DNA from: Desulfurococcaceae archaeon
GTDB lineage: Archaea > Thermoproteota > Thermoprotei_A > Sulfolobales > Desulfurococcaceae
DNA length: 64,000 nt
Assembly (NCBI GenBank): GCA_020833225.1
Contig: JAJHQS010000001.1
Location: 49,309 to 113,308, forward strand
Direction of reading: 5' to 3'
The notes under the pieces were generated by a model. The model saw only the letters and a list, made by a program, of their open reading frames with translations. It ran no database searches and was not told the origin of the DNA. This document shows, piece after piece, positions 36,332 to 43,039 of the stretch. A program made the translations under genes and the position numbers. Position 1 is the stretch's first letter. Each line of letters starts with the position of its first letter.

Positions 36332-36929
36332 GGGTGTTTTTATAGTTCTTGAAGGTATAGATGGTTCTGGGAAAACTAGTGTAGCTAGCATGATTATTAA
36401 TGAGCTCTCAATAAAGGGCTTTAAAACGCTATATACCTTTGAGCCTACAGACTCTGAGATCGTGAATTTAGTGAAGACTAAATTAGGTGATCTAAGAGAT
36501 CCATACATAGATACACTTACTTTTGCGCTAGATAGGCTTTTACATGTGAAGTCTAAGATAATACCTGCACTTGAGCAGGGTTATGTTGTTGTATGTGATA
36601 GATATTATTATAGTAGCGTTGCATATCAGGGTGCACAAGGAGCCCCAATAGAGTGGATACTTGAAGTTAATAAATGGATATTAAAACCAGATATTGCAAT
36701 ATACCTCGATGTTGAACCAGCAATAGCTATCAAGAGGAAATCAGGTATTTCTTCTAGGTTTCCTGAATTTGAAAAACTAGAACTACAGTATAAAATTAGA
36801 GAAATATACTTAAAACTAGTAGAGCTAGGATTACTCGTTCTCATAGATGCTTCACGTAGTCTCAATGATGTCTATAGTGATGTGAGAAAGCTCGTGTTTA
36901 AAACTATTATTGAGAGAGAAAGTCATTAA
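36303..36929 (+). CDS. tmk: Thymidylate kinase
   Basis: dTMP kinase of about 208 residues. The P-loop is VLEGIDGSGKTSVAS, the DRY-type motif is VVCDRYYYSSVAYQG, and the lid lies around IKRKSGISSR. FEPTDSEIV is the thymidine-binding stretch (compare TREPTDS). The ATG at 36303 follows GAGGTG by 7 nt; a GTG two codons upstream is also possible. Last gene of the operon, overlapping the dehydratase small subunit by 29 bp. Confidence 0.94.
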   Translation: MYYYSTRKNRGVFIVLEGIDGSGKTSVASMIINELSIKGFKTLYTFEPTDSEIVNLVKTKLGDLRDPYIDTLTFALDRLLHVKSKIIPALEQGYVVVCDRYYYSSVAYQGAQGAPIEWILEVNKWILKPDIAIYLDVEPAIAIKRKSGISSRFPEFEKLELQYKIREIYLKLVELGLLVLIDASRSLNDVYSDVRKLVFKTIIERESH

Positions 36930-36930
36930 T

Positions 36931-37299
36931 TTAGGGTTTAGATGTTAGTTGTGATTTTATTCTTTGAATTCTTTCGAGTACTTCTAACCACTTAATATAT
37001 TCTGTCGGCTCTATATCAGGTGAGTTTAAGAGATTTTCGATGGTTTTTAATGCGTATATTTCTAATTTCTCAAGGATATGTGATAAATATGTCCTAGTAT
37101 ATACCTCTCTAGCTTCCTCCTCGGTTTTAACTATGTGTACTTTGCCGTGAATAGGACATATGACTTCGCCTGTCCTCAGTTTAAATAAGGGTAGATGGCA
37201 ACCCTCTACGGGACATGTTTCTGCAAGCATGATAGCTCCTGATTTAAGAAGCTCTGCCATTATTTTTGTTGGATCCATGCTTGTTGACATATTAAACAC
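36931..37299 (-). CDS. UPF0148 / Sjogren's autoantigen-type zinc ribbon protein
   Basis: 122 residues. The segment MAELLKSGAIMLAETCPVEGCHLPLF with CPIHGKVHI forms a single zinc ribbon, shared with human ZNRD2/SSSCA1 and archaeal UPF0148. A helical C-terminal half (LEKLEIYALKTIENLL) follows. Function is not established. Convergent with tmk, 1 bp apart. The exact start could be at the Met within STSMDPTKIM, since the first codons are weakly supported. Confidence 0.85.
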   Translation of the reverse strand: MFNMSTSMDPTKIMAELLKSGAIMLAETCPVEGCHLPLFKLRTGEVICPIHGKVHIVKTEEEAREVYTRTYLSHILEKLEIYALKTIENLLNSPDIEPTEYIKWLEVLERIQRIKSQLTSKP

Positions 37300-37443
37300 C
37301 CCACGAATAAACGTGGTCTTGTGACTAGGGCTCTGTGATTTAAAGTTTATGTACTGGTTATTATAGTAGTAATATAGTACTGTTAATTAGAAAACCTAAT
37401 ATAAGACTAAAATACTCAACTAAGCTCTAGAGGGGTGAGTAAA

Positions 37444-37713
37444 ATGAGCCGTGTCATGGATAATGAAGCTAGGATAAAGAATGCAATGTACATACTCATG
37501 ACAATTGTCAACGACACAGCTATACCTAGGAATATTAGAAGAGCAGCTATAGAAGCCCTTAATTATTTAAAAGATACAAAGTATACACCCGGTGTTAGGG
37601 CAGCTAACGCTATAGGTGCACTAGAACAGGTTAGTCAAGATCCAAACATGTCTTTGAATGCTCGTACAAAGATATGGCAGGTTATATCAATTCTTGAAAC
37701 CGTCAAAGACTAA
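37444..37713 (+). CDS. UPF0147 family helical protein
   Basis: 89 residues, all-helical, of the conserved archaeal UPF0147 family ([59 protein letters not shown]). Function unknown. The ATG at 37444 is preceded by GAGGGGTGAG; a GTG three codons upstream overlaps this site and is less likely. Lies alone between UPF0148 and FAU-1. Confidence 0.88.
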   Translation: MSRVMDNEARIKNAMYILMTIVNDTAIPRNIRRAAIEALNYLKDTKYTPGVRAANAIGALEQVSQDPNMSLNARTKIWQVISILETVKD

Positions 37714-37832
37714 GTGTAAGTGTTAAAAGGAAATGTGAAAAATTCAATTATGGGGAAACTAGATTTTCTTTTCTCTATTTCTCAGCGAGAATGGAAGAGT
37801 TTTAAAGCACTAGTGTTTTAAATGGGGTTTTC

Positions 37833-39269
37833 ATGGCCCCTGTTAATGTGCGTGTACGCGGTATATATGCTACGGCGATTTCTAAGATATTGTTAGATAG
37901 AGGCTTCAAGATCGTAGAGGCCAGTGAAAAAATTGCAGAGAGATTTTCAATAGAGCCAAATACGTCTCCAGCAGATGTAACGGTAAAGACTACAGACATA
38001 GAAGACGAGATCTTGATTATAGGGTCTCCCCTAGAGGCGTTGCAAGTGTATAGTGTACTTGTAGATGCCTTAAAATACGTGTTCACATGGCGATCTAGCG
38101 TAGAGCTTTATGCGGTGTATAAGGGTTTAGTCATGGAGAGATTAGGAGAACTCTGTAAGGTGAATTTAGGAGATTTCACTGGTATATTATCACCCTGTAG
38201 GGAAAACCCTGGTTCTAGTGTTATAGTAGGTGTAAAAAAAGCTCCATTAAAACCCGGCGAGAAGATTTTACTTACTCGGAATTTCACAATTCGCGGCAAG
38301 ATCTTGGCACTTGTGCATGGCGATCCCAAAATAACGTTCTCAGAACATATTAAAGATAGCAAGGTTAGAGCTAAATTGTCGTCGATAGCTCTCACTAGAC
38401 TTATGGGTAGTGGTCTTGGAGTTCACTTTAGAAGTAGTTCAAAGTATGCTAGTAGTGAAATAGTTCTTGAGGAAATAAATAAACTCCTCGCAGAATATAG
38501 AAATTTAATTAATAGAGCTCAGAGTTTAAATGGTCCAATGAAGCTCCGGGATGGCGAGTTTATAGGATTAATAGGAGTTACTAGTCTAGCTAAGAGTATA
38601 CTAGATGAGATTAGGAGCAGTGTTACTCCAACTATTAAAATGCATCACTCATTAAAATCTTCTGGTTTAAGTGATCTTGTTGATTTACTGGAAAGCATTA
38701 CTACTAATGCGATGTGTTGTCACGAAATATCATTAAAAATTTTGAATTATATATGTGAGAAGCTTAGAGAAAGGCGTGAAGTAGAGTTTATACACATTAA
38801 GCCTACAGGTGAAAGGATTTCTCTACGTGAAGGAGAGGTCTTAGGAGTTTCTGTCTTAAATGATAATTCTATACTACTGATAGTTAAGAGAGTAATAAAG
38901 TCTAGTGGTATTTATGATGGATTAAATGTTGAGAAAAAACCAGGTGATATTGACTACGTGGTTGTTAGGAGTGATCAGCCCATATTAGTACATAACTACT
39001 ATAGAGAGGGAGAATGGCTTGGCAGTTATATTAACATCAACACTCCTCCCGAAATAGCTCCAGGGCTGATAAAATACCATGATCTACTTGTAGATATAGT
39101 GATCCTACCTAATGGTCAAGTTAAAGTTATTGACGAAGAAGAATTAAACAAAGCTCTTGAAAGCAGATTAATTACTGAGGACCTTTATGATTATGCGAAA
39201 AAAACACTAAAACAGGCCATAAATGAATATATGAAATACATTTATAACCCCGGAAAAATAGGTATATAA
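37833..39269 (+). CDS. Ribonuclease FAU-1 family (RNase E/G-like, AU-rich RNA binding)
   Basis: 478 residues. The N-terminal S1-like/RNase E-like region (MAPVNVRVRGIYATAISKILLDRGFKIVEAS) is followed by LGDFTGILSPC and LTRNFTIRGKILALVHGD. The C-terminal part from about residue 320 (FIHIKPTGERISLREGEVLG, DLVVDIVILPNGQVKVIDEEEL) is a DUF402-type domain. FAU-1 from Pyrococcus binds AU-rich RNA and takes part in 5S rRNA processing. The TAA stop lies inside the TATA box of the following tRNA-Leu gene. Confidence 0.9.
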   Translation: MAPVNVRVRGIYATAISKILLDRGFKIVEASEKIAERFSIEPNTSPADVTVKTTDIEDEILIIGSPLEALQVYSVLVDALKYVFTWRSSVELYAVYKGLVMERLGELCKVNLGDFTGILSPCRENPGSSVIVGVKKAPLKPGEKILLTRNFTIRGKILALVHGDPKITFSEHIKDSKVRAKLSSIALTRLMGSGLGVHFRSSSKYASSEIVLEEINKLLAEYRNLINRAQSLNGPMKLRDGEFIGLIGVTSLAKSILDEIRSSVTPTIKMHHSLKSSGLSDLVDLLESITTNAMCCHEISLKILNYICEKLRERREVEFIHIKPTGERISLREGEVLGVSVLNDNSILLIVKRVIKSSGIYDGLNVEKKPGDIDYVVVRSDQPILVHNYYREGEWLGSYININTPPEIAPGLIKYHDLLVDIVILPNGQVKVIDEEELNKALESRLITEDLYDYAKKTLKQAINEYMKYIYNPGKIGI

Positions 39270-39270
39270 G
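39261..39270 (+). promoter_or_regulatory. TATA box of tRNA-Leu
   Basis: GGTATATAAG ends about 15 nt before the first tRNA base (39285). The stop codon of the FAU-1 gene (TAA, 39267-39269) is embedded in it, so coding sequence and promoter share bases. Confidence 0.55.
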
Positions 39271-39284
39271 TCTACTGGAAAAGT

Positions 39285-39369
39285 GCGGGGGTGCCCGAGC
39301 TTGGTCAAAGGGGTCGGGCTTAGGACCCGATGGCGTAGGCCTGCGTGGGTTCAAATCCCACCCCCCGCA
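39285..39369 (+). tRNA. tRNA-Leu (anticodon UAG)
   Basis: Acceptor GCGGGGG (39285-39291) pairs with CCCCCGC (39362-39368), discriminator A. The anticodon stem TCGGG/CCCGA encloses the loop CTTAGGA, anticodon TAG. The T arm is GTGGG-TTCAAAT-CCCAC, and the 14-nt variable arm (TGGCGTAGGCCTGC) marks a class II tRNA. No intron. CCA is not encoded. Confidence 0.97.
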
Positions 39370-39407
39370 CTTCAATCACATATATCCTCTTTAATTTATT
39401 ATGAGAT

Positions 39408-39589
39408 CTAATCAAGAACCCCCTTCTCTACCTTAAGTTTCTGACAATTATCTCTCAATAATTGAAGCTGTTTCGATAGTTAAAACTCTAAAAGATGTTC
39501 AAAGTCGCTAAGTTCCTCTTGCTTTATTAAACTAAGTAATTTGTTTGTATTTATGAGTTTCTTGGTTTCCCGGCTTTTAGTTTTTCCAT
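39408..39589 (-). pseudogene. Possible remnant of a small protein gene
   Basis: An ATG at 39589, preceded by AAGGAG, opens MEKLKAGKPRNS and then stops. One frame shift restores a protein-like reading (KKLINTNKLLSLIKQEELSD, then FEHLLEF), interrupted by one TAA and then continuing LSKQLQLLRDNCQKLKVEKG to a TAG at 39408-39410. The pattern suggests a decayed gene of about 60-75 codons next to the miniature IS relic, which starts about 20 bp away. No family recognised; chance cannot be excluded. Confidence 0.35.
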
Positions 39590-39608
39590 TTTTACTCCTT
39601 TAAGAAAG

Positions 39609-39893
39609 GGGTTTCCCCGAGGCATTTTTGTGAATATCTGTGAGTAGTTGTAAATATAGGTCTCTTGCCTCGGGGTTCTCGGGCTCTGTCTGGGTTTTCA
39701 TCGCATCACTGCCCGGGCTATCAGGGCTCCACTTAGCCCCAAAGCCCCTCATCTACATTGAAGACAATAACTCAAACCCCAAAACTCATGATCCACGAGT
39801 AAATTCACATAGAGAAGCTAATAAATCTAAGTTAATTAGCTACAATTACTTACAAATAATCACAACTAACTATAGATCGGTCGCAGGCTTTTA
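39609..39893 (-). mobile_element. Miniature (internally deleted) IS605-type element
   Basis: Both ends of the element at 62615-63997 are present here in the same orientation. The right end plus tnpB 3' region (39609 to about 39765) matches 62615 to about 62770, including GGGTTTCCCCGAGGCA and CAGGGCTCCACTTAG. The left end (39846-39893) matches 63950-63997, including the run from ACTTACAA to AGATCGGTC and CAGGCTTTTA. Nearly all of tnpB is missing. The retained coding piece reads MRGFGAKWSPDSPG on the minus strand, like MRGFWVKWSPNSPR of the larger copy. About 285 bp, non-autonomous. A plus-strand open frame across it is spurious. Confidence 0.8.
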
Positions 39894-39967
39894 TGAAGCT
39901 GTTTAATGGAAAAGGAATTATAAAAATTGCTCTCACAGGTGCAAAAGAGTTGTGAAAAAGATTTTTG

Positions 39968-40477
39968 TTATTTGGGTTTATAAAATGGATGTACTACAGT
40001 GTCTTTTTTACTTAATATTTCTTCTATTTTTGGTTCTTCATTCATGGCTCTCTTTATAGCTAACTTTGTAGCTTCATAGTTAAATTTAAATACTTTATTA
40101 GGATCTTTTGCAGCTGGATGAATAAAGACGCCACATATTATTACAATGTCTTCGACTATTTCTCTCGGTATTACACCTTCTGCGACAGAATCAGCAACCG
40201 CCTTAGCGACAGCATATTGGGCTGGTCCAAATATTAGTTCTGCTTGTTTTAAATTCTTAATAGTTACTTTGGGCACTATAAGTGTGACTGGTTTAACTAA
40301 GAGATTGGGGGTGAGTACTGCGAATAATTTTGTGTGTCCATAAGTTTGATGTGCTAAACCGAACGTAAAACCAATACCTGCAGGGCCATCTTTGTCTCCT
40401 ATTATTAGATCTATGTGGGCAATTTCAGGTTCCTCGCCTACAAGTGCTTCTCCAAATCTCAAACCTATTTTAGGCAT
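39968..40477 (-). CDS. fae: Formaldehyde-activating enzyme, stand-alone
   Basis: 169 residues of the Fae family, which condenses formaldehyde with tetrahydromethanopterin. Conserved segments are RFGEALVGEEPEIAHIDLI (with the catalytic His), IGDKDGPAGIGFTFGLAHQT, and FGPAQYAVAKAVADSVAEG. In many archaea Fae is fused to hexulose-phosphate synthase for ribose-phosphate metabolism; here the frame ends after the Fae domain and no Hps gene adjoins it. The ATG is 6 nt after GGTG. The role in this organism is inferred, as no methanopterin genes are visible in the window. Confidence 0.92.
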   Translation of the reverse strand: MPKIGLRFGEALVGEEPEIAHIDLIIGDKDGPAGIGFTFGLAHQTYGHTKLFAVLTPNLLVKPVTLIVPKVTIKNLKQAELIFGPAQYAVAKAVADSVAEGVIPREIVEDIVIICGVFIHPAAKDPNKVFKFNYEATKLAIKRAMNEEPKIEEILSKKDTVVHPFYKPK

Positions 40478-40570
40478 TTTTCACACCCATGTATCTATTG
40501 AGAATTTATTTTATATAAATTCTCCACAAATATTTCGATAGTTTCAGAAATCTCATGGTCTTTAAAATGG

Positions 40571-41599
40571 TTATTTTAAGATAATTTTGCCTTTTATAGG
40601 AATGACTTCACCACATCTTTTACACGTATATTTATTATTTGAGTAATCTAAGTATACTCCTAATATTCTATAATTACTTCTGTGTATAAGTATTTTACCG
40701 CACTTTGGGCACTTAGTTGACTCGAACTCCGGGTTCCATATATTGCCTATGTATACATATTTTAATCCTTCTTTTACAGCATAGTCTCGAATTTCACGTA
40801 AACGACTTATAGGTGTTGGAGGTTCACGCCATCTATGTGCTGGGTAATATCTATTAATGTGAAGAGGGACCTCTGGTCCTAATTCTTTTAAATGATTATT
40901 AATAATCCACTCAACACACTCATCAAAATCGTTTGTGTTAGTTACTACTAAGTATACTATTTCAACATGTGCGCCCATGTCAATCGCGATCTTGGCGTTT
41001 CTAAAGATCACGCTGTGATCTACTCCTACTAAGGCCCTCTTCATAGTTGGGCAACCTTTAATATCAGCTGAAAAACCATCTACACCTGCCTCTATAGCGG
41101 CTTTTAGCGATCTCGTGGTAAAATACATGTTTGTTACCATCATAGAGTATAAGTTGTATTTTATAGCTATCTCAGTGACATCTATTATATAGTCTAAATT
41201 TGTTATAGGTTCATTAAAACTCGCTGAGAGACCTTCGTCGCCGTTCAATATAGCTAATTTAACCAGTTCTTCAGGTGGAATTATGTGTCCATCTTGTGGA
41301 GGCTCATTATAACTCAAATGATCATTTTGACACCAAGGACAATAAAAATTACAGCCATAATTACTATATGTCAAAGCTGTAGATCCAGGCCAGTAGTGAT
41401 AAAGCGGCTTAATTTCAATAGGTCTACTCTCAATAGCACTTAACTTACCATAACCAACATGGTAGAGGTCGCCATTAATATTTACATAGTTTTTGCAAAC
41501 ACCACGTAGACCACTCTTAAGGATACAAGATCTTTCACAAACTCCACATTTTACAATATCTTTATCTAGATGCTCATAAAACCTAGCTTTAACATACAT
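40571..41599 (-). CDS. Radical SAM protein, PflA-like (AmmeMemoRadiSam type) with C-terminal zinc ribbon
   Basis: About 342 residues. An N-terminal cysteine pair-rich segment (CGVCERSCILKSGLRGVC) is followed by the radical SAM cluster motif CNFYCPWCQN near residue 90, preceded by TYSNYG. Other radical SAM features are GLSASFNEPITNLDYI and VDGFSADIKGCPTM. The C-terminus carries CPKCG and CKRCG, a zinc ribbon of 40 residues not always present in the family. Often found in a system with AMMECR1 and Memo proteins, which are not seen here. The ATG at 41599 was chosen because the upstream frame runs into tRNA-Ser. Confidence 0.82.
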   Translation of the reverse strand: MYVKARFYEHLDKDIVKCGVCERSCILKSGLRGVCKNYVNINGDLYHVGYGKLSAIESRPIEIKPLYHYWPGSTALTYSNYGCNFYCPWCQNDHLSYNEPPQDGHIIPPEELVKLAILNGDEGLSASFNEPITNLDYIIDVTEIAIKYNLYSMMVTNMYFTTRSLKAAIEAGVDGFSADIKGCPTMKRALVGVDHSVIFRNAKIAIDMGAHVEIVYLVVTNTNDFDECVEWIINNHLKELGPEVPLHINRYYPAHRWREPPTPISRLREIRDYAVKEGLKYVYIGNIWNPEFESTKCPKCGKILIHRSNYRILGVYLDYSNNKYTCKRCGEVIPIKGKIILK

Positions 41600-41620
41600 A
41601 GAAATCCCTAAACAATTAAG

Positions 41621-41729
41621 CGCCGGGGGCGGGATTTGAACCCGCGTGCCCCTCAAAGGGGCAGTGGGTCTCTCTTTACCTATCGCTGGAGCTCGAGCCC
41701 ACCCCCTTAGACCGCTCGGGCACCCCGGC
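41621..41729 (-). tRNA. tRNA-Ser (anticodon CGA) with 22-nt intron
   Basis: On the minus strand the acceptor GCCGGGG pairs with CCCCGGC, discriminator G. The T arm is GCGGG-TTCAAAT-CCCGC, and the long variable arm TGCCCC-TTTG-GGGGCA-like hairpin marks a serine tRNA. The anticodon stem GTGGG/CCCAC is split by an insertion. Removing 22 nt (41670-41691) after position 37 leaves the loop CTCGAGA with anticodon CGA, the canonical 37/38 intron site. Substrate for the EndA encoded at 50.8 kb. CCA is not encoded. Confidence 0.93.
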
Positions 41730-41746
41730 TCTCATATACAAAGTAG

Positions 41747-41757
41747 GTCTTAAAACC
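41747..41757 (-). promoter_or_regulatory. TATA-like element of tRNA-Ser
   Basis: The minus strand reads GGTTTTAAGAC about 22 nt upstream of the tRNA 5' end (41729). Confidence 0.45.
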
Positions 41758-41828
41758 TAATAACACTTAGTATATTGTGGGAAACATAACACAGCTTTTA
41801 TGGCGTTAAATTTAGTACTCTACTTAAT

Positions 41829-41971
41829 TCAGCCGCGACCTATTTCTTCACTTAGCAGTGCTTTAAAATATCTGTCCGCTGAAAGTTCATCACCAGCCCT
41901 CATAGCCAGGGGATTCTTCACAGCTATGTAATCAGTGGGTAGTCTCCCGACGGTGCTTCATCGGGCCATTA
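41829..41971 (-). other. GC-rich block: unidentified small RNA or small gene
   Basis: Clearly more GC-rich than its surroundings. On the minus strand a TATA-like AATATTTAAGAC (about 41993-42004) predicts transcription starting near 41970. Reading one: an RNA, with CCCGA/TCGGG and ATAGC/GCTAT helices, a perfect C box GTGATGA, a C'-like GTGAAGA and a terminal CTGA. Reading two: a 42-codon open frame (41829-41957) that reads GRLPTDYIAVKNPLA and then SADRYFKALLSEEIGRG, convincingly protein-like, but with no ATG, GTG or TTG at its head; an in-frame ATG at 41969 is followed three codons later by TGA. I cannot decide between them. Confidence 0.45.
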
Positions 41972-42013
41972 TATGTAGTTATTGTATGTGTCTTAAATAT
42001 TCATTTGTGGTAA

Positions 42014-42745
42014 TTATGGCTGGACACTGTAGTAAAGCCTCTTCTTAGCCTTACCTTTACTCTCAGCTCTTAGAAACACTATTTTCCCTATCTCACTAGT
42101 TTTTCTCACGTGAGGGCCGCCATCAGCTTGTATGTCTACGCCTGGTATTTCAACTATTCTTAAGTTCTTTATGTCAGGCGGTGTTCTCGAAGCTAACTTT
42201 ACAATTCCAGGTATTCGTAAAGCCTCTTCACGTGGAAGCCAATATATTTTAACCTCTAAGTCTCTGCTTACAATTTCATTAGCTTTTTCAATAACTCTAG
42301 TAAAGACATCTTTGTCTAGTTTTTCAAGAGTGTAGTCGTCGTATGCATAATCCTCTGTTATATTACCACCAGATACTAGAGCACCGTACTCATTGTACAT
42401 TATGCTTGAAATTATGTGTGCAGCTGTATGAAGCCTCATTAACTTATAACGTCTATTCCAGTCAATTACGAGTTTAACTCTCATACCTGGCTTAAGATCA
42501 CAGCTCTTTACACCTAAAACTCTGTGAGCAACATCATTTCTCTCTTTATCTAAGAAAACCTCGATAACACTTAGTCTTTTACCATGAAACTCCACATAGC
42601 CTTTGTCATGATCAACACCGCCACTTCTAGGATGAAAAATAGTAGTGTCAAAAAACACTAGCTCCCCAGAAATAAGAGTAACCGTGGCCTCACACTCCTT
42701 TAAATAAGAATCCTCTTGATAAAGAAGCCTAGTTCTTACCTCCAT
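42014..42745 (-). CDS. alaX: AlaX-type alanyl-tRNA editing protein
   Basis: Trans-editing hydrolase that deacylates mischarged Ser- or Gly-tRNA(Ala), 243 residues (AlaX-M size). The N-terminal AlaRS-like beta-barrel has FFDTTIFHPRSGGVDHDKG. The metal site HTAAH is at residues about 105-109, and the second half-motif reads IQADGGPHVRKTSEIG. There the usual zinc cysteine (CGGTH) is Asp, so the ligand set is altered, while the His is kept. The ATG is preceded by GGAGGTG. Lies between two tRNA genes on the same strand. Confidence 0.9.
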   Translation of the reverse strand: MEVRTRLLYQEDSYLKECEATVTLISGELVFFDTTIFHPRSGGVDHDKGYVEFHGKRLSVIEVFLDKERNDVAHRVLGVKSCDLKPGMRVKLVIDWNRRYKLMRLHTAAHIISSIMYNEYGALVSGGNITEDYAYDDYTLEKLDKDVFTRVIEKANEIVSRDLEVKIYWLPREEALRIPGIVKLASRTPPDIKNLRIVEIPGVDIQADGGPHVRKTSEIGKIVFLRAESKGKAKKRLYYSVQP

Positions 42746-42801
42746 AAAGATAACACCTCCTTCTAATGAAGCTTAATGAATGCGTGGTTTAAAAGTAAGA
42801 A

Positions 42802-42889
42802 TAGCCGGGCGGGGATTCGAACCCCGGTCACGGGGTTTCCTCCGTGTTCGGCCAAAGCCCCGCATCCTTGGCCGCTAGACGACCCGGCT
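42802..42889 (-). tRNA. tRNA-Gln (anticodon UUG) with 15-nt intron
   Basis: On the minus strand the acceptor AGCCGGG pairs with CCCGGCT, discriminator A. The T arm is CGGGG-TTCGAAT-CCCCG. The anticodon stem CGGGG/CCCCG encloses an enlarged loop. Removing 15 nt (42837-42851) after position 37 gives the loop CTTTGGA with anticodon TTG, the usual archaeal tRNA-Gln sequence. CCA is not encoded. Confidence 0.93.
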
Positions 42890-42903
42890 ATCTTTACAGC
42901 CAT

Positions 42904-42923
42904 GTATATTTTAATTATAAAAG
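42904..42923 (-). promoter_or_regulatory. TATA-like element of tRNA-Gln
   Basis: The minus strand carries an AT-rich run, TTTTATAATTAAAATATAC, centred about 20-27 nt upstream of the tRNA 5' end (42889). Confidence 0.5.
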
Positions 42924-42946
42924 ACCTTTTAACTCTAAAACACGTA

Positions 42947-42999
42947 TTTATAAGGGTATTCATGATAACTGTTTATAAGCTTTGCGTTAAGTTTATAAG
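42947..42999 (+). promoter_or_regulatory. Three TTTATAAG copies upstream of tfb
   Basis: Exact TTTATAAG octamers occur at 42947-42954, 42972-42979 and 42992-42999, spaced 25 and 20 bp apart. The last one is about 41 bp before the tfb start and is the best TATA candidate for it. The repetition could give several transcription starts or feedback by TBP/TFB. Confidence 0.5.
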
Positions 43000-43039
43000 G
43001 GGGTTTGTGAAAAGATTTATGGCTTAAAAGGTGGTTTAA

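Noticed and set aside
39172..39375. Minus-strand 67-codon frame across FAU-1 and tRNA-Leu
   Set aside because: Antisense of a confident gene and a tRNA; an artefact of the conserved tRNA T-arm sequence.
39640..39906. Plus-strand 88-codon open frame
   Set aside because: It runs antisense through the miniature IS element; the protein-like reading is the tnpB remnant on the minus strand.
41600..41656. Upstream extension of the radical SAM gene to 41656
   Set aside because: The extension is encoded by the 3' half of tRNA-Ser; the ATG at 41599 gives the normal N-terminus.
42763..43027. Open frames on both strands over the tRNA-Gln gene
   Set aside because: They translate the tRNA and the tfb promoter; no ribosome binding site or family resemblance.
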